Assembly (NCBI GenBank): GCA_965199975.1
Contig: OZ241340.1
Coordinates: 2,604,001-2,668,000, forward strand
Source: JASLDZ01 sp965199975
GTDB taxonomy: Bacteria; Pseudomonadota; Alphaproteobacteria; Caulobacterales; Caulobacteraceae
Direction of reading: 5' to 3'
DNA: 64,000 nt
Made by a program: the position numbers and the translations under genes. Numbering within the stretch: position 1 is the stretch's first letter; the number at the start of each line of letters is the position of its first letter. Shown piece after piece: positions 8,580 through 15,477 of this stretch. The notes beneath the pieces are model-generated. The model was not told the DNA's origin and searched no databases. It was given only the letters and a program-made list of their open reading frames with translations.

Positions 8580-9772
8580 GCCGGGAGCGGCGCGCCTTCC
8601 TGGCGGGGCTGGCGGCGTTCGCCGGCGCCGGGCTTCCCGCACGCGCGCAGCTGCGAGGCCTCCTCGATGCGCCGGCCGGTGCGGTGTTCGACGCCGGACG
8701 AAGCACCACCGGCGCGATCGCCCTTGAGAGCGGGCCTGAGAACGCCATCTTCCGCGGCCTCCTCAACGGCGCGCCCGTGCGCGTGCTGCTGGACAGCGGC
8801 GCCAGCCTGTCTGTGGTCGACGTGGGCCTGGCGCGACGGCTGCGCCTCCCCGGCGTCGAACGCCAGGCGGTGCGCGACACGGCGGGCGTCGCCACCGCCG
8901 GCGTGCAGTTGCGCGACGTGTCGCTTCGCCTGCCTGGACTCACCTTTCTCCAGCTCGACACGGTGGCGGTGGACCTCAGCCCACTCGCCGAGACGGGCCA
9001 GGAGGTGCCGATGATCCTCGGGGCGGAGGCCTTCGCGGGTCTCGCCGTGGCGCTGGACCGGGCGCGTGGCGGCGTGAGCTTCTCCAAGCCGGCGCTGGCG
9101 CAGCCGCCGGCCGGCGCGGTGGCGATCTCGCTCGCCGCCGATGGGGGGCGGACACGCCTGCTGCCGCTCGAAGTACAAGGCGCGCCCCGGGTGTGGACGC
9201 AGTTCGACCTCGGCGCGCAGTCGCCGCTCAGCGCCAGCTTCGCCTTTGCGCAGGCGCAGGGCTGGCTGCGCGGCAAGCGGATCTCGACCTGGGCGGCGGC
9301 CAGCGTGGCGGGCGTGACCACCGAACGTATCGCCACGCTCGACGGCGTGCGCCTGGCCGGCGTGGCCCTGCCGCCGACTCCGGTGGAGTTGCTCGACCGC
9401 TGGGACACGCCGGAGGCCCCGCTGCTGGCGGGCTATCCGCTGCTGTCGCGCTTCCGCCTGCTGGCCGACTACGCCGCCAGCCGGCTCTGGCTGTCACCGG
9501 AGGGCCGCATCGACGCGCCCTTCCGGCGCAACCGGTCCGGCTTGGCCCTGCGCCCCGCGACGGACGGACGCGCATCGCAGGTGGTGCACGTGGCGCTCGG
9601 GAGCCCGGCGGCGCGCGCAGGCCTGCGTGCAGGCGAGGAGATCGGCCAGGTGCACGACACATCTGGCCAAGCGCTGGGCGATGGATGGGGCGACGGGCCG
9701 GCAGGCGAAGCGGTACGCCTCTCGATGACGGACGGACGGCTGCTCACCTTGATGCTCGCCGACTACTTCTAG
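8576..9772 (+). CDS. Exported retropepsin-like aspartyl protease with PDZ domain
   Basis: 398 residues from the GTG at 8576, which overlaps the stop of the aminopeptidase gene. The N-terminus SRERRAFLAGLAAFAGAG is a likely export signal. Two gag-pepsin-like domains follow: the first has a complete catalytic motif, RVLLDSGASLSVVD (about residue 75); the second has WTQFDLGAQSPLSASF, in which the usual Asp-Thr/Ser-Gly is Asp-Leu-Gly. The C-terminal 70 residues (VVHVALGSPAARAGLRAGEE) form a PDZ-like domain. The architecture suggests a periplasmic aspartyl protease with a substrate-binding PDZ. Substrate unknown; pairing with a peptidase suggests peptide degradation. Confidence 0.8.
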   Translation: MSRERRAFLAGLAAFAGAGLPARAQLRGLLDAPAGAVFDAGRSTTGAIALESGPENAIFRGLLNGAPVRVLLDSGASLSVVDVGLARRLRLPGVERQAVRDTAGVATAGVQLRDVSLRLPGLTFLQLDTVAVDLSPLAETGQEVPMILGAEAFAGLAVALDRARGGVSFSKPALAQPPAGAVAISLAADGGRTRLLPLEVQGAPRVWTQFDLGAQSPLSASFAFAQAQGWLRGKRISTWAAASVAGVTTERIATLDGVRLAGVALPPTPVELLDRWDTPEAPLLAGYPLLSRFRLLADYAASRLWLSPEGRIDAPFRRNRSGLALRPATDGRASQVVHVALGSPAARAGLRAGEEIGQVHDTSGQALGDGWGDGPAGEAVRLSMTDGRLLTLMLADYF

Positions 9773-9779
9773 ACTGCAG

Positions 9780-10052
9780 TCAGGTGCGGCGGCGCACGCC
9801 AGCGGCGGCGCGGGCCGCCTCTAGCTTGGCGGTGAGCTCCGCCAGGCGGTTGGGCAGCGGGGCGGCCGACACGTCGTCGAAGAAGCAGCGCAGATGGGCG
9901 CCGATGCCGGCGCAGGGTGCATCCACGCCCACATCGCCGATAGACGCAACGATCGGCGGGGGGACGGCGCTTGGGATCGCGATCGGCAACGGGCAGGTCC
10001 GTGACGCGTCGCCACACTGAGGCGACACATCGTCGCTTAGCAGAGCCCGCAT
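9780..10052 (-). CDS. NepR-like anti-sigma factor (solitary)
   Basis: 90 residues from the ATG at 10052; a longer frame to 10172 is open but would run across the divergent promoter. The N-terminal half is low-complexity, Pro-rich and probably disordered. The C-terminal part, IGAHLRCFFDDVSAAPLPNR followed by LAELTAKLEAAR, matches the helix-loop-helix core of NepR proteins (pattern LR..YD....EP.P.R...L...L). NepR sequesters EcfG sigma factors and is itself sequestered by phosphorylated PhyR. No ecfG or phyR is adjacent, though a phyR lies at 47.6-48.4 kb. It is tail-to-tail with the aspartyl protease gene. Short length leaves some doubt. Confidence 0.6.
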   Translation of the reverse strand: MRALLSDDVSPQCGDASRTCPLPIAIPSAVPPPIVASIGDVGVDAPCAGIGAHLRCFFDDVSAAPLPNRLAELTAKLEAARAAAGVRRRT

Positions 10053-10105
10053 CGAGTCGGAAGCGGGCGCCCGCTTCGCAGCCCCTCCGTGGCGCCCCAC
10101 GGTGA

Positions 10106-10131
10106 GGAACCGTGGCGCAGGGGCCTCAGTT
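10106..10131 (+). promoter_or_regulatory. Putative EcfG-type promoter for the Gly-rich protein
   Basis: GGAAC (10106-10110), 17 bp spacer, AGTT (10128-10131), one mismatch from the alphaproteobacterial general-stress consensus GGAAC-N16/17-CGTT. The start codon at 10171 lies 40 bp downstream, a suitable leader length. Confidence 0.5.
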
Positions 10132-10170
10132 TCCAGGCGGGGGGAGACGCTTGAACGGAGGCCGCAAGCC

Positions 10171-11049
10171 ATGAGCGACGCAGACGCAGACCACCGAAAC
10201 GATCGCCCCCGCTCCGATGACGGCGGCCATGATCACGGCCCCGGCGACCAAGGTCGCAATTTCGGTGGCGGCTCACGACAGGACGGTCTTCAAGGCGACG
10301 ACTACGGCGGCATGGGCGCGCAGGGCGGAGAGTCGCGGCGACTCGACTCGGGCGGCGGATTCCAGGGCGAGGAGCGGTTCGGCCACAGTGGCGGAACTGA
10401 TTCCGGCTACGGTGGCCAGAGCGGCAAGGCCGGTTGGGGGCCGCTGAGCCAGGGCTCCAGCTACGGACAGGGCGGCGCGGAGTGGGGCCACAGCGGGTGG
10501 GGCGGCGGCGGAAGCGCGCGGCGCGCCCGCGCCGAACGCGACTACGGATTTCGTGGGCAGGGCGGCGGCGGCCAGCAGTACGGCGGCGAGCGCGGAACCT
10601 ACGGTTCGGGCGACAGCCAGCGGAGCGCACAACGCTCGCACGACCGGACGACGCAGTATGATCCGAACGACCGTGAGGGCTTCGTCGCCTACGGTCGCGC
10701 CTACGGCGACGCACGGGACGAGGGACACGAGCATGACCATGAGCCGGGCTATCGCGATTGGCGCTCGCGCCAACTCGCCAGCCACGACGCCGACTACGAC
10801 CGTTGGCGCGGCGAGCAGGCCCGGAAGTACGACGCCGACTATACGGCCTATCGCACCTCGCGCCACGAGACCTTCAGCAAGGGCTTCCAGGACTGGCGCA
10901 CCGGACAGACCACAGGCGCCAAGCCTGAGGTGACGCCCGCCTCAGCCTCGCCGGGGACCGGGGGAACGCCTGACGTGGTCCAGGACAACGTCCGCAACGT
11001 GGCTGACGGCGGCCGCGGCGACGGCGCACACGACGCCAAGACGTCCTGA
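10171..11049 (+). CDS. Gly-rich low-complexity protein with Trp/Arg/Tyr C-terminal motif
   Basis: 292 residues from the ATG at 10171, preceded by ACGGAG; an upstream GTG/ATG in frame at 10102 is disfavoured because it would lie within the putative promoter. Residues 1-190 are strongly hydrophilic, rich in Gly, Asp, Ser, Gln and Arg, with no signal peptide. The C-terminal third is organised as repeated D-Y-x-x-W/Y-R units: HDADYDRWRGEQARKYDADY, then TAYRTSRHETF and FQDWR. Similar proteins occur in sphingomonads and caulobacters without assigned function and are often stress-inducible. The EcfG-like promoter upstream and the nearby NepR-like gene support a stress role. No enzymatic motif is visible. 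Confidence 0.75.
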   Translation: MSDADADHRNDRPRSDDGGHDHGPGDQGRNFGGGSRQDGLQGDDYGGMGAQGGESRRLDSGGGFQGEERFGHSGGTDSGYGGQSGKAGWGPLSQGSSYGQGGAEWGHSGWGGGGSARRARAERDYGFRGQGGGGQQYGGERGTYGSGDSQRSAQRSHDRTTQYDPNDREGFVAYGRAYGDARDEGHEHDHEPGYRDWRSRQLASHDADYDRWRGEQARKYDADYTAYRTSRHETFSKGFQDWRTGQTTGAKPEVTPASASPGTGGTPDVVQDNVRNVADGGRGDGAHDAKTS

Positions 11050-11105
11050 CGTCTGTCGTAGGCACGCGGCGCTCGGCCAGTCGGCCGGGCGTCGCATGGC
11101 GCTGC

Positions 11106-12476
11106 TCACGTGCTCGCCATGTCACGAATCGTGAGCACGGCCCGCAGCCCGGGCCTGTTGTCCTCCAGTTCCAGGGCGCCGCGGTGGAGCTTGGCGCAGG
11201 CGGCCACGATGGCCAGGCCCAGGCCGGAGCCTCCCGCGCCGCGCGCGGGATCGAGGCGCACGAAGCGCTCCTGCACGCGGCCCCGTTGGTCGGCAGGCAC
11301 GCCGACGCCCGTATCGGTGACGACGACGCGCGCTCCGTTCGGCGCGAACTCCGCCGCGATGCTCACGCGCGCACCGTCCCCGGCATAAAGCGAGGCATTG
11401 TGGAGCAGGTTGCCCACAGCCTGGCGCAGCAGCGCTTCATGAGCGACGACGCGGACCGGCGCCGCGTCGGTCGCCACCTCCAGCGATTGGCCGCCGTCCT
11501 CGATCGCGGGAGCGAACACTTCGGCCATCTCGTTGACCAGGGCGCACAGATCGACCTCCCGCATCATGTCGCGCGAGAGACCCGTCTCGGCGCGGGCGAT
11601 GTCCAGCAGCGCCGAGAGGGTGGCCAGCGTGCGCTCCACCTCGCCATGCGCCGCCTCAATGGCGTCCAGCCGCTCCTCCTCGCTGGCGCCCGCATGCAGG
11701 GCGCGGGCCAGGGCGCCCTGCATGCGGGTGAGCGGCGAGCGCAGGTCGTGGGCGAGGCTGTCGGTGACGGTGCGCATGCCGGTCATCAGCTCCTCCAGCC
11801 GCGCCAGCATGGCGTTGAGCGAGGCCCCCACGCGACCGAACGGATCGCGCCGGTCGCTAAGCGCGGTGCGCGCCGAGAGATCGCCGGCGGCGATCCGCTC
11901 GGCCGTGGCGGCGATGGCGTCCACCCGCCGCAGGATCAGGAGGTTGAGCACCAGCCCCGCCGCGAAGCCCGCCGCGGCGACGATCGCCAGCGCCGCGGCG
12001 AAGCCGTACAGGATGGAGCGCTCGAAGCGGCGGACGCCCGACAGGTCGCGGCCCACCACAATGGAGCCGCCATCGGGAAGGGCGGCGGCCACGACGTGCA
12101 GGCGCTTGCCGGCGCCCCTGTCCAACCGCACCAGCCGCCAGTCGGCGGCGCGGAAGCCGGGCTCGTAGCGTGTGAGATCGCCCGCAATGGCGTGCCCGCG
12201 AGCGTCGAACAGGCCGTAGCGCTCGCCGCCTGTGGAGAAGCGGGCGCGCCGCGCCACGGCCGAGGCCGCGCTGTCGGCCCCCTCCTCCAGCGCCACCTCC
12301 TCCAGGAGGTCGCGCTCGGCGTAGGCCTGGCGGCGCTCGCCCTCGATGATAATGCGCTGGCCGACGCCGTAGACCATCACCAGCGCCACCGCGCTTGCCG
12401 CCAGCACGAGGAGCGCCGCGAAGGCGACGAAGGTCTGCGGGCTGAGCCGCCCTCCTCCGCCCGCCGCCCGCTTCAC
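11106..12476 (-). CDS. Sensor histidine kinase
   Basis: 456 residues from a GTG at 12476, four bases after the response regulator stop. Membrane segments lie at about residues 14-37 and 155-181, bracketing a periplasmic sensor of about 115 residues with no recognised fold. A HAMP linker follows (183-235), then a HisKA dimerisation box with the phospho-acceptor His at about 243 (SLAHDLRSPLTRMQ). The ATPase domain shows NLLHNASLYA (N box), VTDTGVGVP (G1) and GSGLGLAIV (G2). A complete, probably active EnvZ/QseC-class kinase. Signal unknown. Confidence 0.92.
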   Translation of the reverse strand: MKRAAGGGGRLSPQTFVAFAALLVLAASAVALVMVYGVGQRIIIEGERRQAYAERDLLEEVALEEGADSAASAVARRARFSTGGERYGLFDARGHAIAGDLTRYEPGFRAADWRLVRLDRGAGKRLHVVAAALPDGGSIVVGRDLSGVRRFERSILYGFAAALAIVAAAGFAAGLVLNLLILRRVDAIAATAERIAAGDLSARTALSDRRDPFGRVGASLNAMLARLEELMTGMRTVTDSLAHDLRSPLTRMQGALARALHAGASEEERLDAIEAAHGEVERTLATLSALLDIARAETGLSRDMMREVDLCALVNEMAEVFAPAIEDGGQSLEVATDAAPVRVVAHEALLRQAVGNLLHNASLYAGDGARVSIAAEFAPNGARVVVTDTGVGVPADQRGRVQERFVRLDPARGAGGSGLGLAIVAACAKLHRGALELEDNRPGLRAVLTIRDMAST

Positions 12477-12480
12477 GTCC

Positions 12481-13164
12481 TCACGCCGCTTCGGACAGGC
12501 GGTAGCCGACGCCGCGCAGGGTATGCAGCAGCGGCTTGTCGAACCCCTCGTCTAGTTTCTTGCGCAGCCGGCTGATGTGGGTGTCGATGATCGAGGTGTG
12601 CGGGTCGAACCTGTAGTCCCATACCTGCTCGAGCAGCATGGTGCGCGTCACCACACGGTCGCGGTTGCGCAGGAAGTATTCGAGCAGCTTGAACTCGCGC
12701 GGCAGGAGGTCGAGCTGGCGGCCGGCGCGCATCACCCGACGGCTGAGCAGGTCCATCTCCAGGTCGCCGCACTTGAGCTTGGTCTGCACCTCCCGGCCGC
12801 TGCGGCGGCGGGTGAGGTTCTCCAGCCGCGCCTGCAGTTCGGAGAAGCCGAACGGCTTGGTGAGGTAGTCGTCGCCTCCCGCGCGAAGCCCGGTCACGCG
12901 CTCGTCGAGCTGGGCCAGGGCCGAGAGAATGAGAATGGGCGTCTCCACCCCCGCCGCCCGCAGCGCCTTGACCACCGACAGACCGTCCATGCCCGGCAGC
13001 ATGCGGTCCATGACGATGGCGTCGAAGGCCGAGGACGAGGCCAGGTACAGGCCGTCGCGCCCATCCCCGGCGTGCTCGACGGTGTAGCCCGCCTCGCGCA
13101 GGCCTTTGCACAGGTATTCGGCGGTGGAGGCGTCGTCCTCGACCACCAGCAGGCGTCCGCTCAT
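12481..13164 (-). CDS. OmpR-family response regulator
   Basis: 227 residues from the ATG at 13164 (MSGRLLVVEDDASTAEYL). Receiver domain residues 1-115 with the phospho-acceptor Asp at about 53 (VMDRMLPGMDGLSV), the switch Ser/Thr in LILSAL and Lys in YLTKPFG. The C-terminal winged-helix DNA-binding domain ends with DTHISRLRKKLDEGF and LHTLRGVGYRLS. It is the first gene of a two-gene operon with the histidine kinase and is divergent from the flavoprotein gene, with 140 bp between the starts. Targets are not evident from sequence. Confidence 0.93.
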   Translation of the reverse strand: MSGRLLVVEDDASTAEYLCKGLREAGYTVEHAGDGRDGLYLASSSAFDAIVMDRMLPGMDGLSVVKALRAAGVETPILILSALAQLDERVTGLRAGGDDYLTKPFGFSELQARLENLTRRRSGREVQTKLKCGDLEMDLLSRRVMRAGRQLDLLPREFKLLEYFLRNRDRVVTRTMLLEQVWDYRFDPHTSIIDTHISRLRKKLDEGFDKPLLHTLRGVGYRLSEAA

Positions 13165-13304
13165 GGCGACGTGATCCCCCATGCCAAGCGTCGCTGTCCA
13201 GACCCCGCGCGTGCGGCAAGAGCGGGGCGGTGCGCTCTCAAAGCTGTAAGGCTCCCACGCGGCCGCCGCTTCCTATCCGCCCCGCAGCCCCCATCTGCGG
13301 CGCC

Positions 13305-14225
13305 ATGAGCCTTCCGCCCATCGCTCCCGACGACGGCGTGCTCGATTGCGCGGTGATCGGCGGCGGCCCCGCCGGGCTGACGGCGGCGGCCTACCTCGGC
13401 CGCGCGCGCCGCCGCACGCTGATCTTCGATGCGGGCAAGAGCCGCGCGCAGTGGATCCCGACCAGCCATAACTGCCCGGGCTTCCCCGAGGGCGTCACCG
13501 GGGAGCGCCTGCTCGCCCGGCTGCGCGCCCAGGCCGACCGGCATGGCGCGCGTACGGTGAACGGCGAGGTGAGCGCAGTGACGGCCACCGACGGTCTCTT
13601 CCACCTCGAAAGCGCGGCGGGAACGGCGCGCGCACGCCGCATGCTGCTGGCCACGGGCGTCGTCGACGTCGAGCCCGACCTGCCTGACGCCTTCGACGCG
13701 GTGAAGCGCCAGCTGCTCAAGAGCTGCCCGATCTGCGACGGCTATGAGAGCGCCGGCAAGTGCATCGCAGTGCTCGGCAACTGCGAGCACGCCGCCGCCG
13801 AGGCGCTGTTCATCCGCACCTACACCGACCGGCTGACGGTTGTGACCACCCAGGGCTCGCTCTCCGACAAGCGCCGGCGAGACCTCGCCGAGGCGGGGAT
13901 CGCCCTGATGGAGACGCCGGTCGACAACGTCGAGGTCGAAGACGGGCGCATCAGCTGCCTGCAGATGAACGGGCGTCGCCACGTGTTCGACGTGGTGTAC
14001 GCGGCCCTGGGCGTCACGGCCCGCAGCGCCATCGCCGCTCAGCTCGGCGTCGCGCTCGGGCCGGACGGACGCATGGACTGCGACCTGCACGGGCGCACCG
14101 CCGTCGAGCACGTGTGGGGCGCAGGCGACATCGTGCACGGCCTCAACCAGATCGCGGTGGCCGTGGGCGAGGGCGCATCGGCGGCCATCGACATCCACAA
14201 CAGCCTGCCCCGCAACTTCGCCTGA
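13305..14225 (+). CDS. Thioredoxin-reductase-like FAD oxidoreductase
   Basis: 306 residues from the ATG at 13305. The FAD-binding Rossmann motif is CAVIGGGPAGLTAAAYLGRA (residues about 15-34). A redox-active pair occurs as SCPICDGYE (about 138-146), where canonical TrxR has CATCDG. The second nucleotide-binding site reads AVLGNCEHAAAEAL instead of GxGxxA with Gly-Gly-Asp-Ser, so NADPH binding may be altered. The C-terminal FAD motif is VWGAGDIVHGLNQI. This places it in the low-Mr TrxR superfamily but not as a standard TrxB; it could be an enzyme using another reductant. It is monocistronic or co-transcribed with the DUF6496 gene 40 bp later. Confidence 0.85.
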   Translation: MSLPPIAPDDGVLDCAVIGGGPAGLTAAAYLGRARRRTLIFDAGKSRAQWIPTSHNCPGFPEGVTGERLLARLRAQADRHGARTVNGEVSAVTATDGLFHLESAAGTARARRMLLATGVVDVEPDLPDAFDAVKRQLLKSCPICDGYESAGKCIAVLGNCEHAAAEALFIRTYTDRLTVVTTQGSLSDKRRRDLAEAGIALMETPVDNVEVEDGRISCLQMNGRRHVFDVVYAALGVTARSAIAAQLGVALGPDGRMDCDLHGRTAVEHVWGAGDIVHGLNQIAVAVGEGASAAIDIHNSLPRNFA

Positions 14226-14237
14226 AGCCCGGCCGTT
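14212..14237 (+). promoter_or_regulatory. Weak EcfG-like promoter before the DUF6496 gene
   Basis: GCAAC (14212-14216), 17 bp spacer, CGTT (14234-14237); one mismatch in the -35 element. It overlaps the end of the flavoprotein gene and lies 28 bp from the ATG at 14266. Single-site matches of this kind arise by chance, so this is tentative. Confidence 0.3.
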
Positions 14238-14265
14238 TCCGGCGCGGCAGCAACGGAGACCCGCC

Positions 14266-14619
14266 ATGGCCAAGGAAATCCCGGCCCAGCAGAAGACCGT
14301 CGAGCGCGTGATGCACGAGTTCAAGCACCACGAGCTGAAGGGCCCCGACGGCAAGACCATCACCGACCGCAAGCAGGCGATCGCCGTCGGCCTCAGCGAG
14401 GCCGGCGCCTCGAACCAGAACACGCCGGCGCAGAACCGCCACAACCTCGCCCACACCAAGGCCAGCGAGGCCGAGGGCCGCACCGGCGAGCAGGCGGCCG
14501 AAGGCGAGGGCGCCTCGCAACGCAACCGCTCCGAGCTCTACGCCGAGGCCCGCGAGCGCGACATTCCGAACCGCTCCAAGATGAGCAAGGCGCAGCTGCA
14601 GCGCGCGCTGGCGAAGTAG
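14266..14619 (+). CDS. DUF6496 domain protein with Rho-N-like tail
   Basis: 117 residues, preceded by ACGGAGA. Residues 1-47 match the DUF6496 pattern (VERVMHEFKHHELK, then a Gly-Lys turn and RKQAIAVGLSEAG), found in small basic proteins of unknown function. The middle is polar and probably disordered. The last 30 residues, ELYAEARERDIPNRSKMSKA plus QLQRALAK, form a SAP/Rho-N-like helical motif seen in nucleic-acid-binding proteins. The combination suggests a small chromatin- or RNA-associated protein, which is inference. A weak EcfG-like promoter lies upstream. Confidence 0.75.
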   Translation: MAKEIPAQQKTVERVMHEFKHHELKGPDGKTITDRKQAIAVGLSEAGASNQNTPAQNRHNLAHTKASEAEGRTGEQAAEGEGASQRNRSELYAEARERDIPNRSKMSKAQLQRALAK

Positions 14620-14839
14620 CCCTTAACGGGTCGCAGCTTGTCGAAGACCGGGGCGCAGGCGGGTGGGGAGGTGGGACGGAGCGCGGGCCGGGGGCCCGGA
14701 GTACCGTGATGTGTGGGGGAGTTTCGGCTCCCGACGCGTGTTCGCTCCGTGACGGTCGCTCTCCAGGGGCTCCCGCCATCGGGCATTGTCCGCCCAGGTG
14801 CAGGAGGGCCGTCGCGCGGGCTTGTGATCCCCCACGCGC

Positions 14840-14898
14840 CCGCAGCTGTGCTCCCACAGCTGCGGCTGGGCGCGCAGGCGTATTTTCACGCGCCTGCG
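14840..14898. repeat. Tandem pair of strong hairpins
   Basis: Hairpin 1: CCGCAGCTGTG (14840-14850), loop CTCC, CACAGCTGCGG (14855-14865), an 11-bp perfect stem. Hairpin 2: CGCAGGCG (14873-14880), 10-nt loop TATTTTCACG, CGCCTGCG (14891-14898). There is no T-run, so this is not a standard intrinsic terminator. Confidence 0.6.
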
Positions 14899-14949
14899 GA
14901 CACGACGATTTGGTCAGGGCGCTACACCACCGGCCGTCGTCGGCAGAAA

Positions 14950-15310
14950 ATTCGGCCTTGACCCGCCCTGCGCGCGACGGCGCGCTGCAGGGGTCGGGAC
15001 GCAGGGCGTCCTGTCGATTCTCGACACGCCTGCGGCGCGTCGAACACTGGGCTGGGGCTTGCCACAGTGCGCTGCGAGGGCGGCGTTCGACGGGCGAGCC
15101 GCTCGCCGTTGGAAGGCGGGAGCCGGCGGAGTAACCGCCGGCGGGATGCGAGACGCTTCGCTCGAAGTCTAAACGCAGGGGGATGCGCCACACGACGGCA
15201 GGTGCTGCTCATTGCTCGACGCGGCCGGCAGGCCAAGTCGAAAACCACCAGGGACGCTCATCGTCCCGACCCCTTCGGTCGGCCATCGAGGGCGGGGCGG
15301 GTCTACCGAC
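14950..15310. repeat. Diverged inverted repeat (two arms of about 95 bp)
   Basis: The minus strand read from 15043 downwards (TCGACGCGCCGCAGGCGTGT, later CGTCCCGACCCC and AGGGCGGGTC) resembles the plus strand from 15216 (TCGACGCGGCCGGCAGGCCA, later CGTCCCGACCCC and GGGGCGGGTC) at matching spacings. The similarity also shows when both arms are translated. It looks like two opposed, decayed copies of an intergenic repeat family. Confidence 0.5.
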
Positions 15311-15477
15311 CCGAAGAGCGCAGCGTGCCTTGACGCGACCCGTCATCGGTGGCGCTCCGCCATCTGCAGAGACGCCGCAACCGCCCCACTCAGCCCGCAC
15401 CGGCCCTTGACCGGCGCGCGCCTGCCCCCGCACATCGCGGGCCTGGAAGCGCGCGGGCCGGGCGCTTGGGGCGGGGC

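Larger units (their letters stand above)
14620..15477. other. Long non-coding interval with hairpins and diverged inverted repeat
   Basis: About 860 bp without a convincing gene: all open frames are short, Arg/Pro/Ser-rich and lack family resemblance. It contains two adjacent strong hairpins (14840-14898) and a diverged inverted repeat (about 14950-15043 against 15216-15310). No tRNA, tmRNA or RNase P RNA signature (for example the RNase P GAGGAAAGTCC core) is visible. Confidence 0.6.

Noticed and set aside
6027..8642. Long minus-strand open frame opposite prmA and the Xaa-Pro aminopeptidase
   Set aside because: Shadow of well-conserved plus-strand genes; composition is typical antisense of high-GC codons.
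14706..15333. Several short Arg/Pro-rich open frames in the gene-free interval
   Set aside because: They follow repeat arms on both strands and have no conserved features; likely artefacts.
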